Positions 53,601 to 61,022 of a stretch of 64,000 nt of DNA are shown in pieces. Positions within the stretch are counted from its first letter, which is position 1; each line of letters begins with the position of its first letter. Position numbers and translations under genes: made by a program. Below the pieces are notes generated by a model. The model saw only the letters and a program-made list of their open reading frames with translations, was not told where the DNA came from and ran no database searches. Source of the DNA: Microbacterium hibisci. Its GTDB lineage: Bacteria > Actinomycetota > Actinomycetes > Actinomycetales > Microbacteriaceae. The stretch is taken from the NCBI RefSeq assembly GCF_015278255.1, contig NZ_JADIJC010000007.1, positions 62,001-126,000 on the forward strand, read 5' to 3'.

Positions 53601-55465
53601 GACTCGTAGACCATCTCCTCGTCGAGCTCGCCGACGCGGGCGTTCTGCGACTCCCCGGCGATGAAGACGCCGAAGAGGCCGCGGTCGGGGATCGTCCCGC
53701 CGCTGGTGACGGCGATGTGCTGCGAGCCCGGCCGTCCGGTGATCACGCCGAGGTCGCGGTCCCACACGACGCGCGGACGCAGCTCGGCGAACTCGTCGGA
53801 CGGGAAGCGCCCGGCGATCAGGTCGAGCGTCGCCTCGTACGCCGAGCGGGGGAGCGAGCGGAACGGCGCGCTGCGCTTGAGCGTCTCGTACCAGCCCTCC
53901 ACGTCGACGGGTCCGACGGCGGCGGCCGCCACGGTCTGCTGGGCCAGGATGTCGAGCGGATTCTGCGGGATCGCGATCGCCTCGATCTGCCCGGCGAGCA
54001 TGCGCTCGGTGACGATGGCGGTGTGCAGCACGTCGCCGCGGTGCTTGGGGAAGAGGGCGGCGCGACTGACCTCGCCGACCTGGTGGCCCGCGCGGCCGAT
54101 GCGCTGCAGGCCCGACGCGGCGCTGGGTGGGGCCTCGACCTGGATCACGAGATCGACGGCGCCCATGTCGATGCCGAGCTCGAGGCTCGACGTCGCGACG
54201 ACGCAGCGGAGCACGCCGGACTTCAGCTCCTCTTCGACCTGTGCGCGCTGCTCCTTCGAGACGGAGCCGTGGTGGGCCTTGGCGAGCACCGGATCAGCGC
54301 CGGCGGTCGCGCCCGCCTGCGCCATCATCGCCGCCGGGACGGTCTGGTCGGGAAGTTCCAGTCCCAGCCGCTCGGAGTAGATCTCGTTGAGCCGGCCGGT
54401 CAGCCGCTCCGCGAGGCGGCGCGAGTTGCAGAACACGATGGTCGACCGCTGCTGCAGGATGCGGTCCACGATGGCCTCTTCGACGTGCGGCCAGACCGAT
54501 CCCGTCATCTCGGTCTCGCCGGCGCCGGTGGCACGCTGCTGCCCGGACGAGCCGTCGGCGAACCAGTCTTCGTCGATGACCTCGCCGTCGCCGGCGGGAG
54601 CGTCGGCCGCGGCATCCGTCCCGACCCAGGTCTCGGGGTCGGACGTGAAGGGGCTCGGGGGAGGCGGCGGGTTCAGCATGTCGCCGATCGGCACGACGAC
54701 GCGCATGTCGAACGCCTTGGTCGCGCGCGGCGCGACGATGTCGACGGGCTCGGCGCCGCCGAGGAAGCGGGCGACCTCGTCGATCGGGCGCACGGTCGCC
54801 GAGAGGCCGATGCGCTGCGCCGGCGGAGCCTCGGGGGCGAAGGAGCGGCGCAGGGAGTCGAGCCGCTCGAGGCTGACCGCAAGATGGGCGCCACGCTTGG
54901 TCGCCGCCACCGCGTGCACCTCGTCGACGATCACCGTGTGCACGTCGCGCAGCGTCTCGCCGGCGCGGCTCGTCAGCATGAGGTACAGCGACTCGGGGGT
55001 CGTGATGAGGATGTCGGGCGGCGCCTGCACGAGCTTGCGGCGGTCCGCCGCCGGCGTGTCACCCGATCGCACCCCGACGGTCACGTCCGGAACGCTCAGG
55101 CCGAGTCGCCGCGCGGACTGCCCGATGCCGACGAGCGGTGAACGGAGGTTGCGCTCCACGTCGACGCCGAGTGCCTTCAGCGGCGAGATGTAGAGGATGC
55201 GGGTGGCCGAGGCATCCGTCCGCTTCCTTCCGCGCCCGGACGACGGCGCGTCGGCCGGCGCGGCCGCCTTGTCGTGGAAGACGCGGTCGATGGCCCAGAG
55301 GAACGCCGAGAGCGTCTTGCCCGAGCCGGTGGGCGCCACCACGAGGGCGTGCTTGCCCGCCGAGATCGCCTCCCACGCGCCCTTCTGGGCGTCGGTGGGA
55401 GCGGGGAAGGCGCCGCGGAACCAGTCCTGCGTGGCAGGACCGAACCTCTCCAGGACGTCGCCCAT
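50645..55465 (-). CDS. lhr: Lhr-family ATP-dependent DNA/RNA helicase
   Basis: A 1606-residue superfamily 2 helicase. Walker A is 'APTGSGKT' (residues 44-51); DEVH is in 'VIVDEVHAV'; helicase motif III and VI segments include 'RIGLSAT' and 'LQRIGRAGHQ'. Two RecA domains are followed by a winged helix and a long Lhr C-terminal region, giving the size expected of full-length Lhr (about 1500-1600). Actinobacterial Lhr is a 3'-5' translocase involved in repair after DNA crosslinks. The start at 55465 has GGAGG placed unusually close (one base spacing). It is coupled to the downstream glycosylase gene. Confidence 0.96.
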   Translation of the reverse strand: MGDVLERFGPATQDWFRGAFPAPTDAQKGAWEAISAGKHALVVAPTGSGKTLSAFLWAIDRVFHDKAAAPADAPSSGRGRKRTDASATRILYISPLKALGVDVERNLRSPLVGIGQSARRLGLSVPDVTVGVRSGDTPAADRRKLVQAPPDILITTPESLYLMLTSRAGETLRDVHTVIVDEVHAVAATKRGAHLAVSLERLDSLRRSFAPEAPPAQRIGLSATVRPIDEVARFLGGAEPVDIVAPRATKAFDMRVVVPIGDMLNPPPPPSPFTSDPETWVGTDAAADAPAGDGEVIDEDWFADGSSGQQRATGAGETEMTGSVWPHVEEAIVDRILQQRSTIVFCNSRRLAERLTGRLNEIYSERLGLELPDQTVPAAMMAQAGATAGADPVLAKAHHGSVSKEQRAQVEEELKSGVLRCVVATSSLELGIDMGAVDLVIQVEAPPSAASGLQRIGRAGHQVGEVSRAALFPKHRGDVLHTAIVTERMLAGQIEAIAIPQNPLDILAQQTVAAAAVGPVDVEGWYETLKRSAPFRSLPRSAYEATLDLIAGRFPSDEFAELRPRVVWDRDLGVITGRPGSQHIAVTSGGTIPDRGLFGVFIAGESQNARVGELDEEMVYESRVNDVFTLGTTSWRIVEITHDRVNVVPAFGQPGKVPFWHGDGIGRPAELGEALGRFSREVSTAKPDRAESRLREAGLDDFAQDNLLAYLAEQREATGTLPTDRQLTVERGRDEVGDWRVILHSPYGMQVHAPWALAVNARIRERLGVDGSAVASDDGIIARIPDATAEPPGADLFVFDPDELDQIVTEEVGGSALFASRFRECAARALLMPRRNPGKRTPLWQQRQRSAQLLEVARRYPTFPIILETLREVLQDVYDVPSLLRLMRGIGERRIRLIETEPAQPSPFARDLLFGYVGAFMYEGDSPLAERRAAALSVDPALLSELLGKVEMRELLDPEVIAQFEREAQRLDPERRARGLEGIADLLRLLGPLDAAEVAARLEPATDGGADGQATEAEASALLDALITGRRAIPVTIAGTTRVAAIEDAGRLRDALGVALPVGIPTAFLEPVADPLGDLVARYARTHAPFTADAAADRLGVGVAVARHTLQRLESQGRVTSGFFLPEVSAAETTRGDEAEWCDTEVLRRLRMRSLAAIRGSVEPVPQDAYARFLPVWQHATRPLEGVDGVAAVVEQLAGVPIPASAWESLVLPARVADYTPGMLDELTATGEVIWSGHGSLPGRDGWIALHPADAVPLTLALPDDAEEPAPGSLDAQLLAALGGGGAYFAAQLKITTGAENEQSVVDALWRLTWMGRVTNDTFAPVRALVSGGSQAHRVSRRAPRARMYRGAAVRTVAASVPARPPAIGGRWSLLPEPEADAALRATATASLLLDRYGVVTRGAVQSEGVPGGFAQTYRVLAGFEEAGHCRRGYVIEKLGAAQFAASATVDRLREFAGLPDPPPLRAVTLAATDPANPYGAALAWPALDGVSHRPGRKAGALVVLVDGALALYLERGGKSALAFTGDEAVLAAAARDLAATARARRLDTLTVEQVNGAFVYGTNVGGALRDAGFVESPRGLTLRRLTAGDTLRQAQGPDGRTSARA

Positions 55466-55576
55466 CCCTCCATCTTGGTCGGGATCGCCGACATCCGGCC
55501 AGGGCTTGCCCACGAGTCTCCCGTAGGCTCCTGACTGCGTGTCCCCCTGCACGCACACTCACCGCCGAGGATCGAC

Positions 55577-56050
55577 ATGGACCCGAAGCCGTCGAGCGAG
55601 CCGGACCCGTCGGCGCCGCTCACCCGCCGCGCCAACCCGGCGCTCAGCACCCGGTTCAGCCGCCGCGCGAGCACGTTCGCGCTGGGCGGCCTCGTCGGCG
55701 CGCTCGCGGTCGCGCTCCTGATCGTGGTGACGTCGATCATCTCGACGCCCCGCGACGCGGCGCCGCTGGTGCCGGGTGCGCCCGACCCGGTGGCCGAGGT
55801 GCACCCGACGCCGCGACCCACCCCGACCGCGACCCCTACCCCCACCGTCGACGTGAGCGAGTCGGCGGAGGAGGAGACGGATGCCGCGCCCGACGACCCC
55901 GCCACGGCACCGCTCGCCGACCCGCAACCCGCACCCGAGCTGGAGCCCGCGCCGAGCGAGCCGGCTGCGGAGGAGGACGACAGCGAGTCGACCACTCCCG
56001 GCCGCAGCGGCACCGCCCCCGGACAGACCAAGGAGCCGAAGAAGCCCTGA
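55577..56050 (+). CDS. Single-pass membrane protein with long acidic/Pro-rich tail
   Basis: A 157-residue protein of no characterised family. A short cytoplasmic part (1-32) is followed by a membrane segment (about 34-56, 'FALGGLVGALAVALLIVVTSII') and about 100 extracytoplasmic residues of low complexity, rich in Pro, Thr, Ala and Glu ('PTPRPTPTATPTPTV', 'EEETDAAPDD'). GAGGA precedes the ATG. It is divergent from lhr. The tail looks like a wall-spanning spacer. Confidence 0.72.
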   Translation: MDPKPSSEPDPSAPLTRRANPALSTRFSRRASTFALGGLVGALAVALLIVVTSIISTPRDAAPLVPGAPDPVAEVHPTPRPTPTATPTPTVDVSESAEEETDAAPDDPATAPLADPQPAPELEPAPSEPAAEEDDSESTTPGRSGTAPGQTKEPKKP

Positions 56051-56252
56051 CCTCCTCAGCGGCGGAGGCGACCGGGCCGGACGGGGTCAACTGGAGCCCG
56101 CCGGGGCGGGGTGATCGACGGGGAGCCCGGGTCCACGTGCCGGGCGGTGTACGGGGGCTGCCGAAGCCGTGGCCGAATCGTTGCGGGCCGCGGTTCGGAG
56201 ACGGCAGGTGTCGCCGATAGAGTCGCCGCACCCCCCCTTCGATGGAGATGAT

Positions 56253-57272
56253 GTGCGACGATCCCTCGTCCTCGCCCTTGCCGCGCTCGTCGCCCCTGGA
56301 CCGCTCACGGCGTGCGCGCCGGGCGCTCAGCCCGAGTCGACCGCGACATCGGTGCCGACCGCCGACCCCGAGCCCGCCCCCTCGCCCACGCCGACCCCGA
56401 CGCCGACGGTCGTCCCGGCGGGCCACCGGCCGCCGCAGGTGTTCGGCGGCGACTGCGCGGTCGCCGTGCCGGCCGAGGCGCTGACTGCCGCGACCGGCAT
56501 CAGTGGCATCGTCGTGACGCCGCGCGACCATCCGTGGATGCGCTCGATCGGCAACGTCGGGGGTCTCGCCTGCGAGTGGCGCGCGGAGGGCGTCTCGGGC
56601 GACGTGACCGTCCTTCCGAAGCGGGCGCTCGACGGCGCGGCTCTGCCTGCGGCAGAGGCGGACTTCTACTTCGGGGCCTGCGATTGGGGCTGCTCGTGGC
56701 GCGGCGAGTCCGACGACCTCGTGATCACGGGGTATTCGTCGGACCTGGCGGCAAGGGGTCGCGACGAAGCCGACCGGATCGGCGCCGCGATCACCGCCGG
56801 CATCGTCGCGCGGGTGGATGCCGCGGGGCTGAACTGGCAACTCGACCGGGCGCAGTGGTGGACGACGCAGCAGTGCGACGACGTCGCCGCCCGGCTCGGC
56901 GTGCGGCTCGGTGCCACCGTCACCGCCCAGGCTGCCGGCTACCACGACCCGCCCGGCGCGGCCACCGCGCTGGCCGACATCGCCTCGCACCGGACCTGGT
57001 GCGCCTTCGAGAGCGACGGCCGACAGCTCGCCCTCGCGACACTGGATTCCGGCGCGGCGTGGGATGTCCCTGCGGCGGGACTCGGTCGGTCCGTCGATCT
57101 CACGGTGCCGGGGGTGACGAGCTACGTGTCCGACCAGGGCGGGTACCTCGGCGGGCAGGTGTACGAGGCGACCGGCGGGGTGAACGCCATGACGGTGGAG
57201 GTCGCGACCGACGCCCCGTGGCCGGTTCAGGAGCTCGCCACCGCCCTCGTCGCGGAGTTCGTCGCATCCTGA
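56253..57272 (+). CDS. Putative lipoprotein of unknown function
   Basis: A 339-residue protein with a lipoprotein signal: 'RRSLVLALAALVAPGPLTAC' places the lipid Cys at residue 21. A Pro/Thr-rich linker (about 25-55) precedes a globular region with paired repeats ('GDCAVAVPAEALTAATG', then 'WWTTQQCDDVAARLG'), two similar halves each with conserved Cys and Trp, resembling actinobacterial DUF3558-like binding folds in layout. The function is unknown. GTG 56253 was chosen because GGAG stands five bases before it; the gap to the left (56051-56252) holds only GC-rich sequence without a recognisable feature. Confidence 0.72.
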   Translation: MRRSLVLALAALVAPGPLTACAPGAQPESTATSVPTADPEPAPSPTPTPTPTVVPAGHRPPQVFGGDCAVAVPAEALTAATGISGIVVTPRDHPWMRSIGNVGGLACEWRAEGVSGDVTVLPKRALDGAALPAAEADFYFGACDWGCSWRGESDDLVITGYSSDLAARGRDEADRIGAAITAGIVARVDAAGLNWQLDRAQWWTTQQCDDVAARLGVRLGATVTAQAAGYHDPPGAATALADIASHRTWCAFESDGRQLALATLDSGAAWDVPAAGLGRSVDLTVPGVTSYVSDQGGYLGGQVYEATGGVNAMTVEVATDAPWPVQELATALVAEFVAS

Positions 57273-57289
57273 CCCGCAGCTCGACGCGA

Positions 57290-57472
57290 TCAGTGCTCGT
57301 CGGGGATCAGGATCCAGAGCACCAGGTACATCAGGATGGAGACCCCGAAGAAGACCGTCGCGGCGACCGTGAGCACGCGCACCGGCACGACGCTGCAGCC
57401 GAACCGGTCGGCGATGCCCTGACAGACGCCGGCGAGCATGCGACCCCGCGTGGGGCGGACCAGGCGATGCAT
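57290..57472 (-). CDS. PspC-domain small membrane protein (copy 1)
   Basis: A 60-residue protein that is little more than a PspC domain: 'RPTRGRMLAGVCQGIADRFG', then a membrane segment 'VLTVAATVFFGVSILMYLVLWILIP'. Such mini-proteins are common in actinobacteria and are linked to membrane stress. ATG 57472 is the obvious start. It is 41 bases from a second, similar copy on the same strand. Confidence 0.85.
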   Translation of the reverse strand: MHRLVRPTRGRMLAGVCQGIADRFGCSVVPVRVLTVAATVFFGVSILMYLVLWILIPDEH

Positions 57473-57513
57473 GGGTTCATCATCGTCCGGCGCATCCGGC
57501 CGCGCCAGGGGGG

Positions 57514-57696
57514 TCAGCGCTCGGAGGGGACCAGCAGCCAGAGCAGGACGTAGATCCACAGCGACAGACCGAAGAAGAGGACGGCCGCCACGGTGAGGAT
57601 GCGGACGAGGGTGACGTTCCACCCGAACCGGTTGGCCACCGCGGCGCAGACGCCCGCGATCCATCGGCCCTGCTGAGGTCTGACGAGTGCGTTCAT
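57514..57696 (-). CDS. PspC-domain small membrane protein (copy 2)
   Basis: A 60-residue PspC protein ('RPQQGRWIAGVCAAVANRFG', membrane segment 'ILTVAAVLFFGLSLWIYVLLWLLVP'), the same length as the neighbouring copy and clearly paralogous. GGAGG stands nine bases before the ATG. The two copies probably arose by tandem duplication and now differ at about a third of positions. Confidence 0.87.
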   Translation of the reverse strand: MNALVRPQQGRWIAGVCAAVANRFGWNVTLVRILTVAAVLFFGLSLWIYVLLWLLVPSER

Positions 57697-57790
57697 GGGT
57701 ACCATCCTCCGCTCCCGCGTTCGTGGCCGCACGGGTGCACACCCCCGGTTCGCGCCGGGGGCCGGGCCGCGGCATCCTCCCCTCATGTCG

Positions 57791-57843
57791 TGCGAGGATC
57801 CACCCTCCCGCGATTCCGGAACCGCGAGAGGGTGGATCCTGCA
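57791..57843. terminator. Hairpin between the PspC and ABC-F genes
   Basis: AGGATCCACCCTC (57796-57808) and GAGGGTGGATCCT (57828-57840) are perfect complements, with CCGCG/CGCGA contacts inside and TGC/GCA outside. It is another CGCGAGAG-type intergenic hairpin, positioned to end the leftward ABC-F unit. Confidence 0.65.
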
Positions 57844-57877
57844 CAGGGAGCACGGTCAGCGCTCGGTGCCTCGCGCG

Positions 57878-59596
57878 TCAGTGTTCGCTCAAGCGGCCGT
57901 CCCGGTCGAGCTCGAGCACGAGGTCGACGCCGATGCGCTCGAGGAACGCGTCGTCGTGGCTGACGACGAGCACCGCGCCGCGGTAGGCCGCGATCGCGTC
58001 GACGAGCTGGTCGACCGTGTCGAGGTCGAGGTTGTTCGTCGGCTCGTCGAACACGAGCAGCTGCGGAGGCGGATCGGCGAGCATCAGCCGAGCCAGTGCG
58101 ACGCGGAACCGCTCGCCGCCCGACAGCGTGCCGACCGGACGCTCGACCGCGGCGCCCCGGATGAGGAACCGCGCGAGCCGGTTGCGCAGCTCGACCATCG
58201 TGACGTTCGGCGCCGACGGGGCGACGTTCTGGAGCACGGATGCCGCGTCGTCCAGTCCGTCGACCCGCTGCGGCAGGTAGCCGACCCGGTCGGTGTGGAG
58301 CTCGGCGCGTGCGCAACTCCGGAATTCTGCGTCGGCACCGGGCGACTCACCCGGAATTCCGGGGGAGTCCGCCTGGCTCTGCGCGTCAACTCCGGAGTTA
58401 CGAACCACCTGTGTCGGCGCATCGACTCCGGAGTTGCGAACCGCCGAGCCGACGCCGACCAGCTTCTCGAGCAGCGTCGTCTTGCCGGCGCCGTTCGGAC
58501 CGATGAGGGCGACCCGCTCGGGGCCTTGGATCACCCAGGACCGCGACCCGTCGCCGAGGGTGGCGATCCGGCGCCCCGCCGGAACCCCGGGGTCGGGCAG
58601 ATCGATCTTGACGACGTCGTCGTCGCGGACGCGCCGCTCGGCCTGGTCGAGGGCCTCCCGCGCGGCCGCCTCGCGATCGGCCTTCTCGCCGCGCAGCTTG
58701 CCGGCCGAGACCTCGGCGGCGCGCTTGAGGTTGCCGGCGACGATCGGCGGCACGCGCTTCTCGAGCTGGGCCTTCCTGCCCATCGCCGCGCGGCGCGAGA
58801 TCGTCGTCTCGGCCTCGATGCGCTGGCGCTTCTCGCGCCTGACCGCCTGCCGCGCGGCGCGTTCCGCGTCGCGCGCAGCGCCCTGCTCGGCGTCCAGCCA
58901 GGCGCGCCACTCCGAGTACGGGCCGCCGAAGACCGACAGCTCGTTCGCGTACAGCTCGGCGGTGTCGTCCATCAGCTTGAGCAGCGACGTGTCGTGGCTG
59001 ACCACGACGAGCGCACCGCGCCACGAGCGCACCATGTCGTGCAGGCGCGCGCGTGCCTCACGGTCGAGGTTGTTGGTCGGCTCGTCGAGCAGGGCGATGG
59101 ACGCGCCGCGCAGACGGATGCCGGCGATCGCGGTGAGCACCGCCTCGCCGCCCGACAGCTGCCCGACGCTGCGGTCGAGCATGTCGGGGGCGAGTCCGGC
59201 CTCGGCCAGCGCCGCATGGGCGCGGGCCTCGATGTCCCAGTCCGAGCCGACCGCGTCGAAATGACGCGGATCGGCGTCGCCGGATTCGATGGCGCGCAGC
59301 GCCCGGAGCGTCTCGCCGACGCCGAGCAGGTCGGCCACGGGCCGGTCGACGTCGAGGGTCAGCCGCTGCGGCAGGTACGCGGCATCCGCTGTCCGTGCGA
59401 TGTGTCCCGCCGACGGCGTGAGCTCGCCGGAGATGAGACGCAGCAGCGTGGACTTGCCGGAGCCGTTGCGGCCGACCAGGCCGGTGCGGCCGGAGCCGAA
59501 CGAGCCGGACACCTCGGCGAGCGCCGTGGTGCCGTCGGGCCAGGTGAATGTCACCCGGTCGAGGACGATGACCGGGGTGAGGGTGTGTGCGGGCAT
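57878..59596 (-). CDS. ABC-F family ATPase (ribosome-associated, possible antibiotic resistance)
   Basis: A 572-residue protein with two ABC domains and no membrane segment. First domain: Walker A 'VGRNGSGKST' (41-50), signature 'LSGGEAVLTA', Walker B 'IALLDEPTNNLD'. A charged linker of about 80 residues (P-site tRNA interaction motif) is rich in Arg and Glu ('REKRQRIEAETTISRRAAMGRKA'). Second domain: 'IGPNGAGKTTLLEK', 'LSGGERFRVALARL', 'LLVFDEPTNNLD'. About 45 residues (near 381-428) between Walker A2 and 'RVGYLPQRV' are an in-frame repeat insertion. AGGAGG precedes the ATG. A nine-codon leader ORF with hairpins lies upstream, the arrangement of inducible antibiotic-resistance ABC-F genes. 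Confidence 0.93.
   Translation of the reverse strand: MPAHTLTPVIVLDRVTFTWPDGTTALAEVSGSFGSGRTGLVGRNGSGKSTLLRLISGELTPSAGHIARTADAAYLPQRLTLDVDRPVADLLGVGETLRALRAIESGDADPRHFDAVGSDWDIEARAHAALAEAGLAPDMLDRSVGQLSGGEAVLTAIAGIRLRGASIALLDEPTNNLDREARARLHDMVRSWRGALVVVSHDTSLLKLMDDTAELYANELSVFGGPYSEWRAWLDAEQGAARDAERAARQAVRREKRQRIEAETTISRRAAMGRKAQLEKRVPPIVAGNLKRAAEVSAGKLRGEKADREAAAREALDQAERRVRDDDVVKIDLPDPGVPAGRRIATLGDGSRSWVIQGPERVALIGPNGAGKTTLLEKLVGVGSAVRNSGVDAPTQVVRNSGVDAQSQADSPGIPGESPGADAEFRSCARAELHTDRVGYLPQRVDGLDDAASVLQNVAPSAPNVTMVELRNRLARFLIRGAAVERPVGTLSGGERFRVALARLMLADPPPQLLVFDEPTNNLDLDTVDQLVDAIAAYRGAVLVVSHDDAFLERIGVDLVLELDRDGRLSEH
58306..58443. repeat. Palindromic repeats inserted in frame in the ABC-F gene
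   Basis: The 21-base unit TCAACTCCGGAGTTACGAAC(C) (58386-58406) recurs as TCGACTCCGGAGTTGCGAAC(C) (58422-58442), 36 bases apart. Related palindromes (AACTCCGGAATT and CCGGAATTCCGG) lie at about 58314-58362. They encode repeated 'VRNSGVDA' in the protein. The block looks like intergenic palindromic DNA that has entered a coding region without breaking the frame. Confidence 0.75.
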
Positions 59597-59739
59597 GAGG
59601 GCCTCCTGTGTCAGTCGAGCGCTGACACCGGTGGCCGTGACGCATCCGGGCATGCCGGATGGGAGTTGAGAACGGCCTGTCGACGGGCCAGCGCGGAATC
59701 AAGGGCGCTGGTGCGTCGAGGTACGACGGATCAGCGCGA
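59597..59739 (-). promoter_or_regulatory. ABC-F leader region with competing hairpins
   Basis: On the minus strand, GCGCTG-ATC-CGTCG...CGACG...CAGCGC forms one hairpin and CAGCGC...GCGCTG immediately after it forms a mutually exclusive one; CCGTCGACAGG- and GTCAGCGCTCGACTGAC-type inverted repeats lie closer to the start codon. The last one precedes the AGGAGG site directly. The rest of the gap to 59892 shows no gene. Confidence 0.45.
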
Positions 59740-59769
59740 TTACAGCGCGGTCACGTCGATGATGTCCAA
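59740..59769 (-). CDS. Nine-codon leader ORF upstream of the ABC-F gene
   Basis: TTG-GAC-ATC-ATC-GAC-GTG-ACC-GCG-CTG-TAA encodes MDIIDVTAL. AGGA stands seven bases before the TTG. It lies 143 bases upstream of the ABC-F start. The stop codon runs into GCGCTG, which can pair with either of two downstream CAGCGC/GCGCTG segments (about 59701-59740), as expected of a ribosome-stalling attenuator. The assignment rests on context and composition only; no experimental leader of this sequence is known to me. Confidence 0.55.
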   Translation of the reverse strand: MDIIDVTAL

Positions 59770-59892
59770 CGGACTTCCTCACGTAGGGGACAAGGCCGGG
59801 AGCAACGATAGCGGATGCCGGATGCCCGTGGGCTGGGAATCTCCATCGCGCGGGGGAGTCGGCGACCGAAGCGGGCGTCCTAGCGTCGAGGC

Positions 59893-60186
59893 ATGACCGA
59901 GGAGAAGGCGCCTGACGGATTCAACGGCACGGCGTGGGGTGCCGGCATCGCCCTGGGCGTCGGCGTCGGGACCTCGCTCGGCGTGGCGCTCGGCAACATC
60001 GCGCTCGGCGTCGGCCTGGGGCTGGCGTTCGGCGTCGCGCTGGCTGTGGCGCTCAGCGCGCCGGGTCGCCGCTCCGGCGGCGGCACGGACGGCGGCGGCG
60101 GGGCGGCAGCGGACGGCCGCGCCGATGGCGAGGACGGCGGGGGTGGAGGCGCCGCCGACGGCGGCGGAGGCGGAGGAGGCGACTGA
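59893..60186 (+). CDS. Small Gly-rich membrane protein
   Basis: A 97-residue protein of unknown family. Residues 15-55 are two Gly-rich hydrophobic segments ('GAGIALGVGVGTSLGVALGN' type, regular G-x-G-x pattern), followed by a 40-residue tail of Gly, Asp and Ala. GAGG lies close to the ATG. It resembles short actinobacterial membrane proteins with a repetitive glycine-zipper-like pair. Its 3' end is nine bases from the convergent hydrolase gene. Confidence 0.6.
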   Translation: MTEEKAPDGFNGTAWGAGIALGVGVGTSLGVALGNIALGVGLGLAFGVALAVALSAPGRRSGGGTDGGGGAAADGRADGEDGGGGGAADGGGGGGGD

Positions 60187-60195
60187 TCCGGGGCG

Positions 60196-60867
60196 TCAGC
60201 CCGCGGCAGCGGCGTCGAGGTCTTCGAGGCGCTTGTCGAGGAAGGTGCGCACGTCGTCGAGCTCCTGCTCCGACACGCTGTGGGTGAGACCCTGGTACAC
60301 CCGGCCGCTGAGGTCGACCCGCTCCGGGAGCCACTGCGTCGTGTAGTCGACGAGGAACCCGGGGATCACGTCGTCGTTGGTTCCGCGGCCCCAGAACACG
60401 GGCGGCCGGCGCTCGGCCAGCTCGGCATCGCGCGGCAGGTCGCCGGGCGTGACGTATCCCGACAGGTTGACGGCGAACGCGAAGCGCTCCGGATCGAGCC
60501 GCATAGCCTGCAGCGACACCGCGCCACCCTGCGAGAACCCGAGAAGACCGACGGATGCCGCACCCTGCGCGTGTGCGTCGATCCACGTGATCACCGCCTC
60601 GGCCGCGCGGGTCACGTGGGACGGATCGCGGCTCTCGAGCCCCTCGATCGGGTACCACGACCGGCCGGGAGCGGGCCAGGGCGGCAGAAGCGGCGCCGCG
60701 AGGCTCGCGACGGCGAACCGCTCGGGCAGATAGGAGCGGAGCGGGTAGAGGTCGTGCTCGTCGGCGCCGTAGCCGTGCAGGAGCAGCAGCAGGTGGCGGT
60801 CGCCCAGCGCGTCGCGCTCGGTCGACCACAGCACCGCGTCGGCGTCGAGGACGAGTGCTTCCGGCAT
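60196..60867 (-). CDS. Carboxylesterase/phospholipase-family alpha/beta hydrolase
   Basis: A 223-residue cytoplasmic serine hydrolase of the YpfH/carboxylesterase type. 'LLLLLHGYGADEHDLYPLRSYLP' forms the oxyanion region, Ser112 is the nucleophile in 'LLGFSQGGAVSL', Asp is in 'GTNDDVIPGF' and His is in 'QGLTHSVSEQELD'. GAGG precedes the ATG. The longer upstream frame is a GC-rich artefact. The substrate is unknown. Confidence 0.9.
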   Translation of the reverse strand: MPEALVLDADAVLWSTERDALGDRHLLLLLHGYGADEHDLYPLRSYLPERFAVASLAAPLLPPWPAPGRSWYPIEGLESRDPSHVTRAAEAVITWIDAHAQGAASVGLLGFSQGGAVSLQAMRLDPERFAFAVNLSGYVTPGDLPRDAELAERRPPVFWGRGTNDDVIPGFLVDYTTQWLPERVDLSGRVYQGLTHSVSEQELDDVRTFLDKRLEDLDAAAAG

Positions 60868-61022
60868 GCCCTCATCCTGGCACGCGGGCCCGACAGCGGG
60901 GCAGGCAGCCCGTCCCGTCGACGGGGCGGCCAGCCGCGCCGCGGGCTCGGCGGGAGTGGGCCTTCGGGCGAGGCGCCGCGCCGACCTCGTGATCGGCGGG
61001 TTCCGCGGGGTATACAAGAGGC

